Shown: positions 45,201-52,637 of the stretch, piece by piece
Layout: each line of letters begins with the position of its first letter
Position numbering within the stretch: the stretch's first letter is position 1
Origin: Phaeodactylibacter sp.
Lineage (GTDB): Bacteria; Bacteroidota; Bacteroidia; Chitinophagales; Saprospiraceae
Length of the DNA stretch: 64,000 bases
Assembly (NCBI RefSeq): GCF_022763345.1
Contig: NZ_JALEGS010000055.1
Coordinates: 33,766-97,765, forward strand
Reading direction: 5' to 3'
The notes under the pieces: model-generated
The model's database searches: none
Told to the model about the DNA's origin: nothing
The model's input: only the letters and a program-made list of their open reading frames with translations
Made by a program: the position numbers and the translations under genes

Positions 45201-45918
45201 TACCAATATTGCCCGGCCCGAAGTTGGGCAGGTTTTGTGGAATAATCACGCTTTCGAAAGAAGCCAGTGTAGAGTCCCAAACGACGGGAAACTGAAAGGA
45301 AGACAAGCTGTCAAGCCCGGTAACTGAGAAGTCAATACAAACAAGGTCGCCCTCATTGCCCTGCCCACTCCCGATATCGACAATAAACGGGCGCACACAG
45401 GTGGATATGAAGGCAGGTTCCACAAAGGTTTGGGTGTTAACGCAGTTACTGTTGTCCTTGGTGGTGTAGCGGTTGGGGCCCACCGTCACGGTTGTAGAGC
45501 TACCATAAGTGCCAATAGCTCGGAGGCAGAGTTGAAAGATAACCGGACGGCAGGTGTTGTCGCAATCGTCGAGGGTCACGCCTTCGCCATCGTTAATCGT
45601 ACTGCAATCCTCTACTTCCCACATCATATTCAGGGAACCGGCGCTGGTTTCTGTAAAGTTGGCCGCACTCAATCCAGGCAGGTTGAACCCTGTGACCTGA
45701 ACAAATTCGAAAGCGGTGGAGTCCCACAAAATGTTGAAATCCGTTGTAGCGATGTTGGAGAAGTTTTGCACCGTAACATCAATGCATATCTCTTCATCAA
45801 GGCAAGGCGGATTTTCCGGCTGTTCAAAGTACATCGTATAAGCCACATTTTGGGCCTGCAACGAAAGTACGCCCCCGAAAAAGATAAAAAAGCCAAGGGA
45901 AAGAAGTCGTTTTTTCAT
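39250..45918 (-). CDS. giant T9SS type B surface protein with cohesin-like and PKD/Ig-like repeats
   Basis: I chose the ATG at 45918 because it yields the signal peptide MKKRLLSLGFFIFFGGVLSL; an in-frame ATG lies 13 codons upstream. The mature protein (2222 residues in all) begins with five cohesin-like units, seen as repeated CIDVTVQNF, VCIDFSVTGL, ICVAVEAGANF, LCFDFTVTNF and VCVPFQVGQF starts. A SprB-like unit (GGVPPYTFSW) follows, then thirteen PKD/Ig-like units of about 80-95 residues. Each of these ends in a GxYxxxVTxxxxGC-type block. A cadherin/Ig-like domain comes next (ILLANDILTG). The last 90 residues are the gliding-motility-associated C-terminal domain (ITPNGDGLNDALIFD, LIVFNRWGDIVF, DGTYYFIL). 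It is probably exported by T9SS and acts as an adhesin. Its SprF-type partner is upstream. Confidence 0.93.
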   Translation of the reverse strand: MKKRLLSLGFFIFFGGVLSLQAQNVAYTMYFEQPENPPCLDEEICIDVTVQNFSNIATTDFNILWDSTAFEFVQVTGFNLPGLSAANFTETSAGSLNMMWEVEDCSTINDGEGVTLDDCDNTCRPVIFQLCLRAIGTYGSSTTVTVGPNRYTTKDNSNCVNTQTFVEPAFISTCVRPFIVDIGSGQGNEGDLVCIDFSVTGLDSLSSFQFPVVWDSTLASFESVIIPQNLPNFGPGNIGNPQTAMGVQEGSITVSWGAPPPENLLSLADSTLIFQLCLRLKPGSCSRDIDVAIADVQPGQPFFRPEATNDFMNGFSNIQVGQNPGVIEVGTCNPEGVQVVANCGAPVTVNDQICVAVEAGANFQNVTDLGFLMQWNTSILEYTGVQGFDLPGLNAADFNELNTQNGVLGFEWDGSAQTRNEGDVIFEVCFDVIGLGGNSPFQFINNNADVGQINNGPNIGINPTNCEVTVNQPPGVVMELTGGLQGQPGDTLCFDFTVTNFTDVEDMRFSIVWEPENLEYLIGVGPQNVNLPSGAAALNALGFANGQILFNNWNPPSPVTLADGTSIFTLCFQIPDDENLAGTCDLVQIANDPIVAEVITSSSNNEDVGLTGIGGDYCILSPDGFWLVGGQVEGDLRDTVCVPFQVGQFEDITGADFCVNWAPGSLNFTEFIDPGLIPNLNFDLDAEPVGAACIDFTSAEPLSAVDSAVIFEMCFELLGPADTCYAISVNETPNPTVTTANGPGSLLDLPAELCINDKLFLDTAIITAVSCPGVCDGEVQLVVSGGVPPYTFSWQTAPPQFGNTARFLCAGDVVVTILDNSGLSLIDTITVPVGGADLFADVGPDRIANCGDCSTANFISAMATQVTENPNVVYEWTASQGGQICGATDSRFLLAIGPGVFTFEVRDDSSGCVITDTLELLAPDLPLVEFEQADPGQIDCNNPSIMLSVVEEDNVDYSWTGPNGFTADTREIMASDSGTYVITTSFIDSGCSATDSVTIDIDTTPPFILASPGTDSVFVGCNDAANLNGFVAEDIVDYTARWLDDTGTEVASGESFSTTTTGTYFFEVINNENGCSALDSTVVSAEAELPMVMIDQDAAINCNGDEVQLNAVVTNANPNAVLADWSSPDGGQLAPGTEDLLTPTVTVPGTFNLTITDEATGCTATDMVTVVYDTIPPAAVAVVDGLISCDSETALLDGSASGQGPNVTYNWRSLSLGDVSDNITEPVGAPGLYVLTVRDTLSGCVATDTVLVVQDTMPPLVTLTPAQNLNCSRDTVTFSASVDLDPGTFTIDWGNNISIIEDDTIGRVTEPGMYTITVTNDLTGCETVLTREVDDLDDEPEIVLATDMLSLNCINQQVMLDATGSTVSDSTVTVQYQWSAIEGSLISPLNGQTVQTNEPGIYVLTLINVVSNCVVTDTVVVENNQDTPTAVVVENEVNLTCPEPVGTLDGTGSSIGDDLIYIWQIIDGGTVVDTLAIGPDEITTSVFNEGIYRLRVLNTVSGCSAGSAPVQVEALGTVPQIVFGAPTDIGVLDYDCNTPDTVNVEVSLANDSLLEGTNLVYEWSPGVAFDGDVSTVGILEPGVYSLMVTDTVSGCVGENEIVVNDIREFPNIEFADESPSLTCTASTIALDASGSTFLPDTTVYSWMDIDGMELGTDLTLEVTTPGQYQFMVTNTITGCSTVDTLTVSENTNPPAVQLEVPEDFTCITENVLLSAAPTGDANDFTTVWSVDNGGTIVPNDGTLTANVDAPGTYQLTLTSNMNGCDSTVIFEVAADTTAPEGEIAMPDFLGCPGQTVSLDASLYGNNGEFDIEWTSMEGNITPATGSFLVDVDAAGTYFLSVTDPTNGCEAMDTVAVQLDPETPMAVGAAPDNILGCGDTLTLDGTGSSEGMIYDYEWVAVGGMGLPPVPITNLTATVDAVGDYLFIVTNTNTGCSDTSEVVSILPDDSLPDALAQVDSVSCDGNAFISANLPDGVTGQWTLNSGIGTLQSDSLSATVVTGLGKELVELTWSLSQDGCPDFSSSTITVEPQLAPDAANDIMTVDQGSNQAQAILLANDILTGVPSVTFEFTSEPTLGDVTDQGDGDVTYTLTTNLFGPAQDAFGYVICNVDCPTLCDSASVEVSIQRDSMEIETPNGITPNGDGLNDALIFDQLILNPDEYPNNELIVFNRWGDIVFQARPYGNDWQGENMDGTNLPDGTYYFILRLDIGGGEIIKGDVTILR

Positions 45919-46050
45919 GAGGATATGGAAATTGGGAAGTATGATCTGAAAATTCATGGGACTTTCACAATTTTTAGTGGGCCACCATACCTGGTGTTGG
46001 TCCGTTAGAGTATAGCAGTATAAGTGTTTGTCGTTGTTCGGCCATTAGGT

Positions 46051-47004
46051 CTAGCGATAAAGCGACATCGTCAGGTTGATTTCATGGGTGGCACCTGCAG
46101 AGGGGCCAAAGGAGCTGAAGGAATAGTCGAAACCATAGCCGATTCTGAACGTATTCTCATAACCAGCAAGGTCGCCCAGCATCACGCCCGTTTCGAGGTG
46201 AGCGTTACCGGCGGTGGAAGCACCTGCACCCACCCAAAAGTTGACCGGCGTGAAATACCGGAGGTTGAAGTCAACGTTTGTCGGCGCGCCCTCTGTGTAT
46301 TTGATCCATACCGAAGGCTCAAGGAAGCTATTGTCATTCAGGAAGGCGTAAAAACCAAACATACCATAGTAGTGCTGCACCCGCTTGGTGCTGTACTCCC
46401 CTTCTTCATTCTGAAAGGTCAGGTCGAGGCCGAACACCTGAGGGACGGACAATCCACCGTAAATCATATTGTCGTTACGACCTACCATCCGGTAGTAATA
46501 CAGGCCAACGCCCACATCCGGGAAGAACTGGGACTGATCAGTTGTACCGACGATGTCCCCCTGCTCACGCAAGCGGATCTGGGAAGCATCAACGCGGAAA
46601 TTCACCGCGCCGGCGCTAAGCCCGACAACAAAGCCACCGGTTTCTGGGTCACCGGAAACAATACCGGCAATACGGCCATAAGCCCCGGTAAACCCGGTAG
46701 GCCCGGTTTGGTCATTGATCACATGGCCGCCAGCCATGAACGTAACGCCTGATCCGCGTGTATGTATATAGGAACCTCGCAGAGTCTGCGTTGTGGGCGC
46801 GTTGTCCAAACCCACCCACTGGGCACGGTAAGAAGCTCCAAAGGAAATGTTTTGGCCGAAGGCGAGAAAGTCGCTCTCAACAGCAGCAGGGTTGATCACC
46901 GTGGCATTCTCACGGTACTGCGTAAATAAGGAAAGCTGCTGAGCATTAAGGCTGGCAGCCGCTGCGAGAACCAGGAACAATAGCTTGTACTTAAGTCGCG
47001 TCAT
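46051..47004 (-). CDS. PorP/SprF family T9SS outer-membrane protein
   Basis: I chose the ATG at 47004, which gives MTRLKYKLLFLVLAAAASLN ending AQQ, a good signal peptide. The longer frame would start upstream of the promoter at 47026-47055. The mature 317-residue protein shows PorP/SprF blocks: LSLFTQYRENATVINPAAV, SFGASYRAQWVGLDNAPTTQ and repeated amphipathic strands ending in a barrel. SprF-type proteins attach type B cargo to the cell surface after T9SS export. It is 132 bp upstream of the giant type B gene on the same strand and is its likely dedicated partner. Confidence 0.92.
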   Translation of the reverse strand: MTRLKYKLLFLVLAAAASLNAQQLSLFTQYRENATVINPAAVESDFLAFGQNISFGASYRAQWVGLDNAPTTQTLRGSYIHTRGSGVTFMAGGHVINDQTGPTGFTGAYGRIAGIVSGDPETGGFVVGLSAGAVNFRVDASQIRLREQGDIVGTTDQSQFFPDVGVGLYYYRMVGRNDNMIYGGLSVPQVFGLDLTFQNEEGEYSTKRVQHYYGMFGFYAFLNDNSFLEPSVWIKYTEGAPTNVDFNLRYFTPVNFWVGAGASTAGNAHLETGVMLGDLAGYENTFRIGYGFDYSFSSFGPSAGATHEINLTMSLYR

Positions 47005-47025
47005 GGGATGAGTTTTTGAGATGCG

Positions 47026-47055
47026 CAAATTTAGAAAATTTATACGCTCGAAAAA
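47026..47055 (-). promoter_or_regulatory. porP/sprF-giant protein promoter
   Basis: On the minus strand a T-run (47051-47055) precedes TAAATTTG (47026-47033), a perfect -7 box, with about 18 bases between. The start point would be near 47021, giving a 17-base leader to the ATG at 47004. Confidence 0.6.
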
Positions 47056-47711
47056 CGAATGATCTGTCATTAATTATAAAAAATAACATATAATAAAGTC
47101 CAAGATGCGTAAGAAAGTGCAGTACAACCAATTGAACAGGTGAGGATAGCATGCCATTCACCTATAACAGTGAATAAGCAGTGCATATAACGATTAACCT
47201 GAAATGACGGGCGACCCGGCATTCCAACCTCAATCCAACAATATGTAGTTCTGTACCTCTAAAGCTCTTGCGTGGCTGAACGTCGACAGCAGGTCATAAT
47301 CCAAAACGCAAAGTACGCTTTCTTATTTCCTGCCGTGCGTAGCGACCACTTACGCTTGAAAGAAAAAGCCTCTGATTAGGAGATTTTTTATTCCCGGGCT
47401 TTCACCTTTGCGCACAGCAAATGCCCAGGTTTTCCAAGCGAGACCAAATTTAGGCGTTTGGTTTTAGATTAGTGTATTTTATCTATGATAATTTTAGCCG
47501 ATATTGAGGTGCTTTTTATCACCCCGGCTAAAACACCACACCACAATACACTGAAAATCAAATCAATACGCAACATTGAAAATCGGTCACACCTAAAAAA
47601 TACGCAAACCTCCGCAAAGTGTGCCCCAACTGAGGTAAGCGAAGAAATCCCGTAAAGCAGCAAGAGGCTGCACGTAAACAAGCCGCCCCGAAAATAAATC
47701 CTGAATTACGT
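47056..47711. other. 656-base region without a convincing gene
   Basis: No domain-bearing frame is present. Short minus-strand frames overlapping 47469-47797 look like noise. A small hairpin with inner stem TTTGC/GCAAA (47407-47421) and outer GGGC/GCCC lies near 47397-47426. A/T-rich and G/C-rich blocks alternate, as in decayed sequence or an unrecognised RNA gene. No tRNA, tmRNA or RNase P RNA pattern was recognised. Confidence 0.4.
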
Positions 47712-48680
47712 TTACCGGGATAAGTAAAAGGAACTTTTGGTGATTTTTGGCTCAGGCTCGGTGGAGATCGCATAGGTGAAACCCTTATGCAACGCATAGC
47801 CTCCGTAGGTGCCGTCCTTCCGCAAGGCTAGAAAACACACCTGAAATTCTTCGTAGTTTTTCTGCTTTTTCACCACGCGCTCTACAGCCGCTCTACAGGC
47901 TTCTTCTGCGGTACGGCCCTGCCGCATCAGCTCCACGACGAGAAAGGAGCCACATACCTTGACAATCGCTTCTCCCATTCCTGTAGCCACCGCACCACCA
48001 ACTTCGTTATCGACAAACAAGCCTGCGCCAATAATCGGTGAGTCTCCCACCCTGCCATGCATTTTGAAAGCGAGCCCGGAGGTGGTACAGGCACCGGAGA
48101 GGTCTCCTTGCTGATCCATAGCCAGCATTCCAATGGTATCGTGGTTCTCAATATTGATAATAGGCTTGTACTTCGCTTCTTTTTGCCAGACTTTCCAGGC
48201 TTTCTCCGCCTCCGGTGTGAGCAGATTTTCTTCCTGAAACCCATTCTCCAGCGCAAACTGACGTGCGCCTGCGCCGGCAAGCATGACATGTGGTGTGTCT
48301 TCCATGACCTTGCGTGCTACTGAAATGGGATGCTTAATGTCTTGTAAAAAGCAAACCGAACCGCAATCTCCCGCGGCATTCATAATGCTCGCGTCGAGGG
48401 TTACGTGCCCGTCCCGGTCCGGCCGCCCTCCGTACCCTACAGACATATCTTTTGGATCGGCTTCAACAGTCTTTACCCCTTCTTCCACCGCATCTAAAGC
48501 GGGCTTCCCGGAAGCTAAAGCCGCCCAGGCTGCCCGGTTCGCATTGACGTTGTTCCAGGTAGAGATCACGACGGGGCCTTCGGCATTTTTTCCACTTTTT
48601 GCCCGAAGCAGAGCAGGAGCAACGGTTAGCCCGATGGTCCCTCCAAGCACTTTTTCAATAAATTTCCTTCTGGAAGACAT
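47712..48680 (-). CDS. Tat-exported N4-(beta-N-acetylglucosaminyl)-L-asparaginase
   Basis: I chose the ATG at 48680, which gives MSSRRKFIEKVLGGTIGLTV: the twin-arginine motif SRRKFI with a hydrophobic run, so a Tat signal. The 322-residue protein has the Ntn-hydrolase pattern of glycosylasparaginases: STWNNVNANRAAW, VGYGGRPDRDGHVTLDASIM and NHDTIGMLAMD, where the Thr after HD becomes the catalytic nucleophile after self-cleavage. VGDSPIIGAGLFVDNEVGG and GMGEAI are also conserved. It cuts the sugar-asparagine bond of N-glycans in the periplasm. The organism probably uses glycoproteins as food or recycles its own. Confidence 0.92.
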   Translation of the reverse strand: MSSRRKFIEKVLGGTIGLTVAPALLRAKSGKNAEGPVVISTWNNVNANRAAWAALASGKPALDAVEEGVKTVEADPKDMSVGYGGRPDRDGHVTLDASIMNAAGDCGSVCFLQDIKHPISVARKVMEDTPHVMLAGAGARQFALENGFQEENLLTPEAEKAWKVWQKEAKYKPIINIENHDTIGMLAMDQQGDLSGACTTSGLAFKMHGRVGDSPIIGAGLFVDNEVGGAVATGMGEAIVKVCGSFLVVELMRQGRTAEEACRAAVERVVKKQKNYEEFQVCFLALRKDGTYGGYALHKGFTYAISTEPEPKITKSSFYLSR

Positions 48681-48767
48681 ATGTGTTTTGGTTATTATTT
48701 GGTCAATGGAAACTGCCCCGGGCAGGTTTCTGTCATGGGAAAGGTACAAATTCTTTTGAAAAATTAT

Positions 48768-49997
48768 TCAAAAGTTGAACACACCAGTAGCTTGCGAAGG
48801 CAGGATAGTGGGCAGTGGCAATTCTTGAGGAAGCGGTTTTTTGGCGGGGGCACGCAGTTGCTTCAGCCATTCAAAAAGAGGCTCATAGGTTTCTTCCAGA
48901 ATTTTTAGCCGGACAGCCTCGGCGCTGCCCTGACAGACCAATGCTTCATCCGTCAGTACGCCATCGGCATCGGTATCCAGGACCGGGCAACCGAAACGCC
49001 CTAAAGGACCAGACAACCTTGGGCAGTGGTCATCCATGTCTGCTAATCCATCGCCGTCTGAATCCGGGCAGCCTTGCGTTTGTTTGCTGCCTTTGATGTT
49101 TGGGCATCTGTCCTCCCGGTCAGCAATGCCATCGAGGTCCGTATCCGGGCAGCCGTTGAGGCTACGTGGGCCGGGCTCGCCCAGGCACAGATCCTCGAGA
49201 TCTTCCACGCCATCTCCATCTTTATCCGGACAGCCGAATGCCGACCAGTTGCCTTTGATCTTTGGGCAATGGTCTTCTTCATCGGCAATCCCGTCCCTGT
49301 CCTGATCTTTTGGCAAAAGCCGGAACGTAACCGTAAGCGCCCCTGAAGGCAGCCAGTCCGGCGTGGCAGGGTTCCCGGCTTCGCTAATACCGTCCAGATG
49401 GTCCGTAAATGCGGTGGCCGTGCTGAATTCGAAGCCTACCACCATGCTACGGGTGACATCGGCTTTAAGCCCTACACCTACAGGGAGTATAAATCCATGC
49501 TTTGGGTAGGACTGAGCCTGATCTTTGGCAATGCCCTCTGATTTGAATTCCGTATTGGCGCTGTCGAAGTTCGCTTCTGCGGTATACCCTACCCAGCCGC
49601 CGCCGATGTACAAATAAGGAGAAAGGACCCGTTTGAACTGCCTTGGCCCCGGATACCGGCGCTGCCCAAAGGGCTCCCACTCAACCGCCAATGCAGCAGT
49701 GCCTATCGAGGATTGAAAGCTATAGTTTCTGTTGGTGAAGCGGGGCAGGTCTACGCCGCTCAGTTCAGTATAAGTAAGATGGGTGCGGATGGCCCACTCC
49801 GGATGCAGGTGGTACCGGGCCAGAAACCCGTACAGCCCTCCTGTTTCGTCCAGTTCCGGGAACATCGTTTCGGTGAGCTCCCCCTGATAGCCCGAAAGGC
49901 CAGCCAGGAAACCGCCTTCCCATTTTGCAGGTTGCGCCTGCATCTGCCCCAGCAACAGAACCGCCAGGGCTGTGAAGTAAATCGTGTGTAGCCTCAT
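48768..49997 (-). CDS. outer-membrane barrel with thrombospondin type 3 repeats
   Basis: This 409-residue protein has a signal peptide MRLHTIYFTALAVLLLGQMQ. The N-terminal half is a beta barrel of the DUF6089-like kind (GFLAGLSGYQGELTE, YHLHPEWAIRTHLTY, YLYIGGGWVGYTAEANF). From about residue 235 four to five thrombospondin type 3 calcium-binding repeats follow (DQDRDGIADEEDHCP, DKDGDGVEDLEDLC, DTDLDGIADREDRCP, DSDGDGLADMDDHCP). Relatives usually end in an OmpA peptidoglycan-binding domain. This one ends instead with a short Pro-rich tail, ILPSQATGVFNF. It may be a shortened family member or a distinct type. Confidence 0.8.
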   Translation of the reverse strand: MRLHTIYFTALAVLLLGQMQAQPAKWEGGFLAGLSGYQGELTETMFPELDETGGLYGFLARYHLHPEWAIRTHLTYTELSGVDLPRFTNRNYSFQSSIGTAALAVEWEPFGQRRYPGPRQFKRVLSPYLYIGGGWVGYTAEANFDSANTEFKSEGIAKDQAQSYPKHGFILPVGVGLKADVTRSMVVGFEFSTATAFTDHLDGISEAGNPATPDWLPSGALTVTFRLLPKDQDRDGIADEEDHCPKIKGNWSAFGCPDKDGDGVEDLEDLCLGEPGPRSLNGCPDTDLDGIADREDRCPNIKGSKQTQGCPDSDGDGLADMDDHCPRLSGPLGRFGCPVLDTDADGVLTDEALVCQGSAEAVRLKILEETYEPLFEWLKQLRAPAKKPLPQELPLPTILPSQATGVFNF

Positions 49998-50232
49998 TGT
50001 TTATCGAATTCAATATGCCGGAAAGCTCCCTCCGGCTTATACCACGTTTTCCCGTTACTTTTTGTAACGACCTTAATGTTGTTTATGCTGGACGAATGGA
50101 TGGATGTGCCCCCGAATTGGGGTATCTGGGCGTTTTCTCTCGTGAAGGGGGGAATAATTACACAATGCAAGGTACGGCTTATGTGTCACATACCAAAAAA
50201 ACGAATAACAATTAACAAGATTCCATCGGTTC

Positions 50233-51180
50233 CTAAAACAGCCGTTTGCGTTGAAAGTACCAGGTGACAAGCAGGCTAAGGCTTATCGATACCGCAACGA
50301 TGATTGGAAGGGCGTAGGGCTTGCCTTCTAATGGCAAGGGGATGTTCATCCCGTAAAACGAGGCCACTAGTGTAGGCACCATCAAAATAATGGTAATCAG
50401 CGTGAGCCGCCGAATGGTGATATTGAGGTTGTTGGAGATAATCGAGCCGTAAGCGTCCATCGTCCCGTTCAGGATATTGGTGTAAATGTTCGCCATTTCA
50501 AGGGCCTGACTGTTGTCGATGATGATATCCTCAAAAAGGTCGGATTTGTCCTCATCATCCCGGATTTTAAGGAAGTCCGTACGCTTCATCTTCATTTTCA
50601 GCAGTTCGTTGGCGCTGAGGGAGTTCACGAAGTAGACGAGGCTCTTTTCAATGCTGAGGAGCTGCTTGAGTTCTTTATTCCGGCTGGAGTCGTAAAGCTC
50701 CTTTTCAATCAGGTTCCGCTTAAGGTTAAGTTTTTTCAGACAGGTCAGAAAGCGGTAGACATTTTGCTCCATGATTTGAAGCACGAATGCACTTTCGTCA
50801 TTGGTGTTGAAGCCGCGGACCTTACCGTCCAGGAACAACTGCAGGACCGGGTTTTCGTAAGCCGTAATTGTGATAAACTGGTCTGGCGTCAGAATGATAC
50901 CGATCGGAACGGTAATGTAAATGGCATCGTTTTCTTCCTCTATCTCATTGAGAATGGGCGTATTTACCACAATGAGGCGGATGTCGTCCTCCCGCTCGTA
51001 GCGCGATCGTTCGTCAATGTCAAGGGAGTCGGTTAAGAAGTCGAGTGGGATATCAAATTGCTGAGAAAGCTCTTCCAGTTCCTCGTGGCTGAATGGCGGA
51101 GAGATGTTCACCCAGCAGCCATACTGCGGCTCTTCAAGCTCCCGTAGCGTTCTGTCCTCTTTGGTGTAGTACCGGATCAT
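50233..51180 (-). CDS. corA: CorA-type magnesium/cobalt channel
   Basis: This 315-residue protein has a large soluble N-terminal domain rich in acidic and coiled segments, then two membrane helices at the C-terminus. The signature YGMN is at 277-280, just after the first helix, as required for ion selection. VNTPIL and KKLNLKRNLIEKEL are also CorA-like. It forms pentameric Mg2+ channels in the inner membrane. It is monocistronic by spacing. Confidence 0.93.
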   Translation of the reverse strand: MIRYYTKEDRTLRELEEPQYGCWVNISPPFSHEELEELSQQFDIPLDFLTDSLDIDERSRYEREDDIRLIVVNTPILNEIEEENDAIYITVPIGIILTPDQFITITAYENPVLQLFLDGKVRGFNTNDESAFVLQIMEQNVYRFLTCLKKLNLKRNLIEKELYDSSRNKELKQLLSIEKSLVYFVNSLSANELLKMKMKRTDFLKIRDDEDKSDLFEDIIIDNSQALEMANIYTNILNGTMDAYGSIISNNLNITIRRLTLITIILMVPTLVASFYGMNIPLPLEGKPYALPIIVAVSISLSLLVTWYFQRKRLF

Positions 51181-51237
51181 GGCTGCTCTTGGTCAATTTG
51201 AGGAATCGGACTTCGTCCACAAACATACAATTTATCA

Positions 51238-52545
51238 TCACTTAAACCTAATGGCTTTGACAGGGCTTATGCTGCTGACCAGATAGGAAGGCAATAACAG
51301 AAAAACCAGCGTAATGACAAGGGTACCCAGATTAATCATCAAAATAGGTAAAGCCTGCAGTGCAATCGGAGCCGTGCTTAGGTAGTAGTTTTCTTCTGAA
51401 AGCCGGATGAGCTCAAACTGATCCTGCAGCACACACAGCCCAATGCCGAAGAGGTTGCCCCAAAAAAGCCCCACTACGATAATATAGGCCGCGTAATACA
51501 GGAAGACCTTGCGAATGCCCCAGTTGGAGGTCCCCAGCGCTTTGAGGGTACCAATCATATTGGTGCGCTCCAAAATCAAGATCATCAGCGCTGTAACCAT
51601 ATTAATGATTGCCACAATCACCATCAGTGATAAGATGACGACCTCATTGATATCCTGAAGGTCCAGCCAGTCGAATATTTCCGGTAGTTTCCGGCGGATG
51701 CTTTCGGCATACAGGTCAGCAGGCAGCTCTTCGTAGTAAATGTAGTCAGTATAAGCCTCCAGGTCATCAATATCATCAATAAAGACTTCAAAGCCACTAA
51801 CCTGATCTTTTGTCCAGCCCAGCAGGCGCTGTATCTGCCGGATGTCCACCAGCGCAAACTTCTGATCGTACTCTTCAAGCCCCGTCCGGTAAACCCCGCT
51901 AACGAAAAAACGGCGCTGCAACTGCTCGCCCTTCTCTACAAAGTGGACAATAAAAGTATCCCCGGTATCGACCTGAAGGCGTTTGGCTGTTTGGGCAGAA
52001 ATCAGGATATCCCGCGACATTTCCTCCTCCGGAAGTGACAACCGCTTACCTCGCTTGATATACTGATCCATAAATGCCCAGTCGAAGTCTTCACCTACTC
52101 CCTTAAGAATGATGCCTTCGATGTCCTGATCTTCTCCCTTGCCTGCCTCGATGATCCCGGGCTTGATGGCAAACACCTGAATGTGCCGGATGCCGCCCTT
52201 TGTGGTGTACGTCCGTTCCACCCGTTTGCCCATGAAGGGTTCCTGCATGCGGTAGGAAACGCCTTTGATCGTATCCAAATGCGGATAAAAATCCTGATCT
52301 TTTTTGATGGGAAAAGCTTCGAGCATGGACTGGTTGATGTCCGTGTCGGTAATATGAATGTGTCCCCAGAAGCCAAAGATTTTAGCTCGGATTTCCTGCT
52401 TAAACCCGGCAATCAGCGCATTGGAGCAAATCATGACCGTTACACTCAGGGCGATAGCCACCACAGCGATCCGAATGATCAAGCGCGAAAAGGATGCCTG
52501 ACCGGAGCCGGCAACTCGCTTTGCTATGAAATACGGGAAATTCAT
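51238..52545 (-). CDS. ABC permease, LolC/LolE family (FtsX domain)
   Basis: This 435-residue protein begins MNFPYFIAKRVAGSGQASFS, with a first helix at about 25-47 (IRIAVVAIALSVTVMICSN). A periplasmic MacB-like domain covers about 50-290, and three FtsX-type helices end the protein (VEILSLMVIVAIINMV-like, ALGTSNWGIRKVFLYYAAYI, YLVSSISPVKAIRFK). LolC/E-type permeases extract lipoproteins from the inner membrane together with LolD. The ATPase is not next to it, which is common in Bacteroidota. Many lipoproteins encoded in this window could be its clients. A -7 box lies 8 bases upstream of the start. Confidence 0.88.
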   Translation of the reverse strand: MNFPYFIAKRVAGSGQASFSRLIIRIAVVAIALSVTVMICSNALIAGFKQEIRAKIFGFWGHIHITDTDINQSMLEAFPIKKDQDFYPHLDTIKGVSYRMQEPFMGKRVERTYTTKGGIRHIQVFAIKPGIIEAGKGEDQDIEGIILKGVGEDFDWAFMDQYIKRGKRLSLPEEEMSRDILISAQTAKRLQVDTGDTFIVHFVEKGEQLQRRFFVSGVYRTGLEEYDQKFALVDIRQIQRLLGWTKDQVSGFEVFIDDIDDLEAYTDYIYYEELPADLYAESIRRKLPEIFDWLDLQDINEVVILSLMVIVAIINMVTALMILILERTNMIGTLKALGTSNWGIRKVFLYYAAYIIVVGLFWGNLFGIGLCVLQDQFELIRLSEENYYLSTAPIALQALPILMINLGTLVITLVFLLLPSYLVSSISPVKAIRFK

Positions 52546-52552
52546 ATACGGC

Positions 52553-52560
52553 CAAAGATA
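52553..52560 (-). promoter_or_regulatory. -7 box of the LolC/E-type gene
   Basis: On the minus strand this reads TATCTTTG, a perfect TAnnTTTG match. The expected start point near 52548 would leave only about 3 bases before the ATG at 52545. The -33 element is not clear. Confidence 0.45.
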
Positions 52561-52637
52561 ACCGATTCTTTGACAAATACGGTACGAAATGTAATTGCCG
52601 GGGCCCGAAGAGATTACTCCTTGCAGGCCCAGGCCGG

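Noticed and set aside
44464..45327. Long plus-strand open frame of 287 codons opposite the giant T9SS gene
   Set aside because: It has no signal, domain or motif and lies wholly inside a well-supported repeat protein on the other strand.
47469..47797. Two overlapping short minus-strand frames (70 and 79 codons) near the glycosylasparaginase
   Set aside because: They have no motif, and the longer one overlaps the end of the asparaginase gene out of frame.
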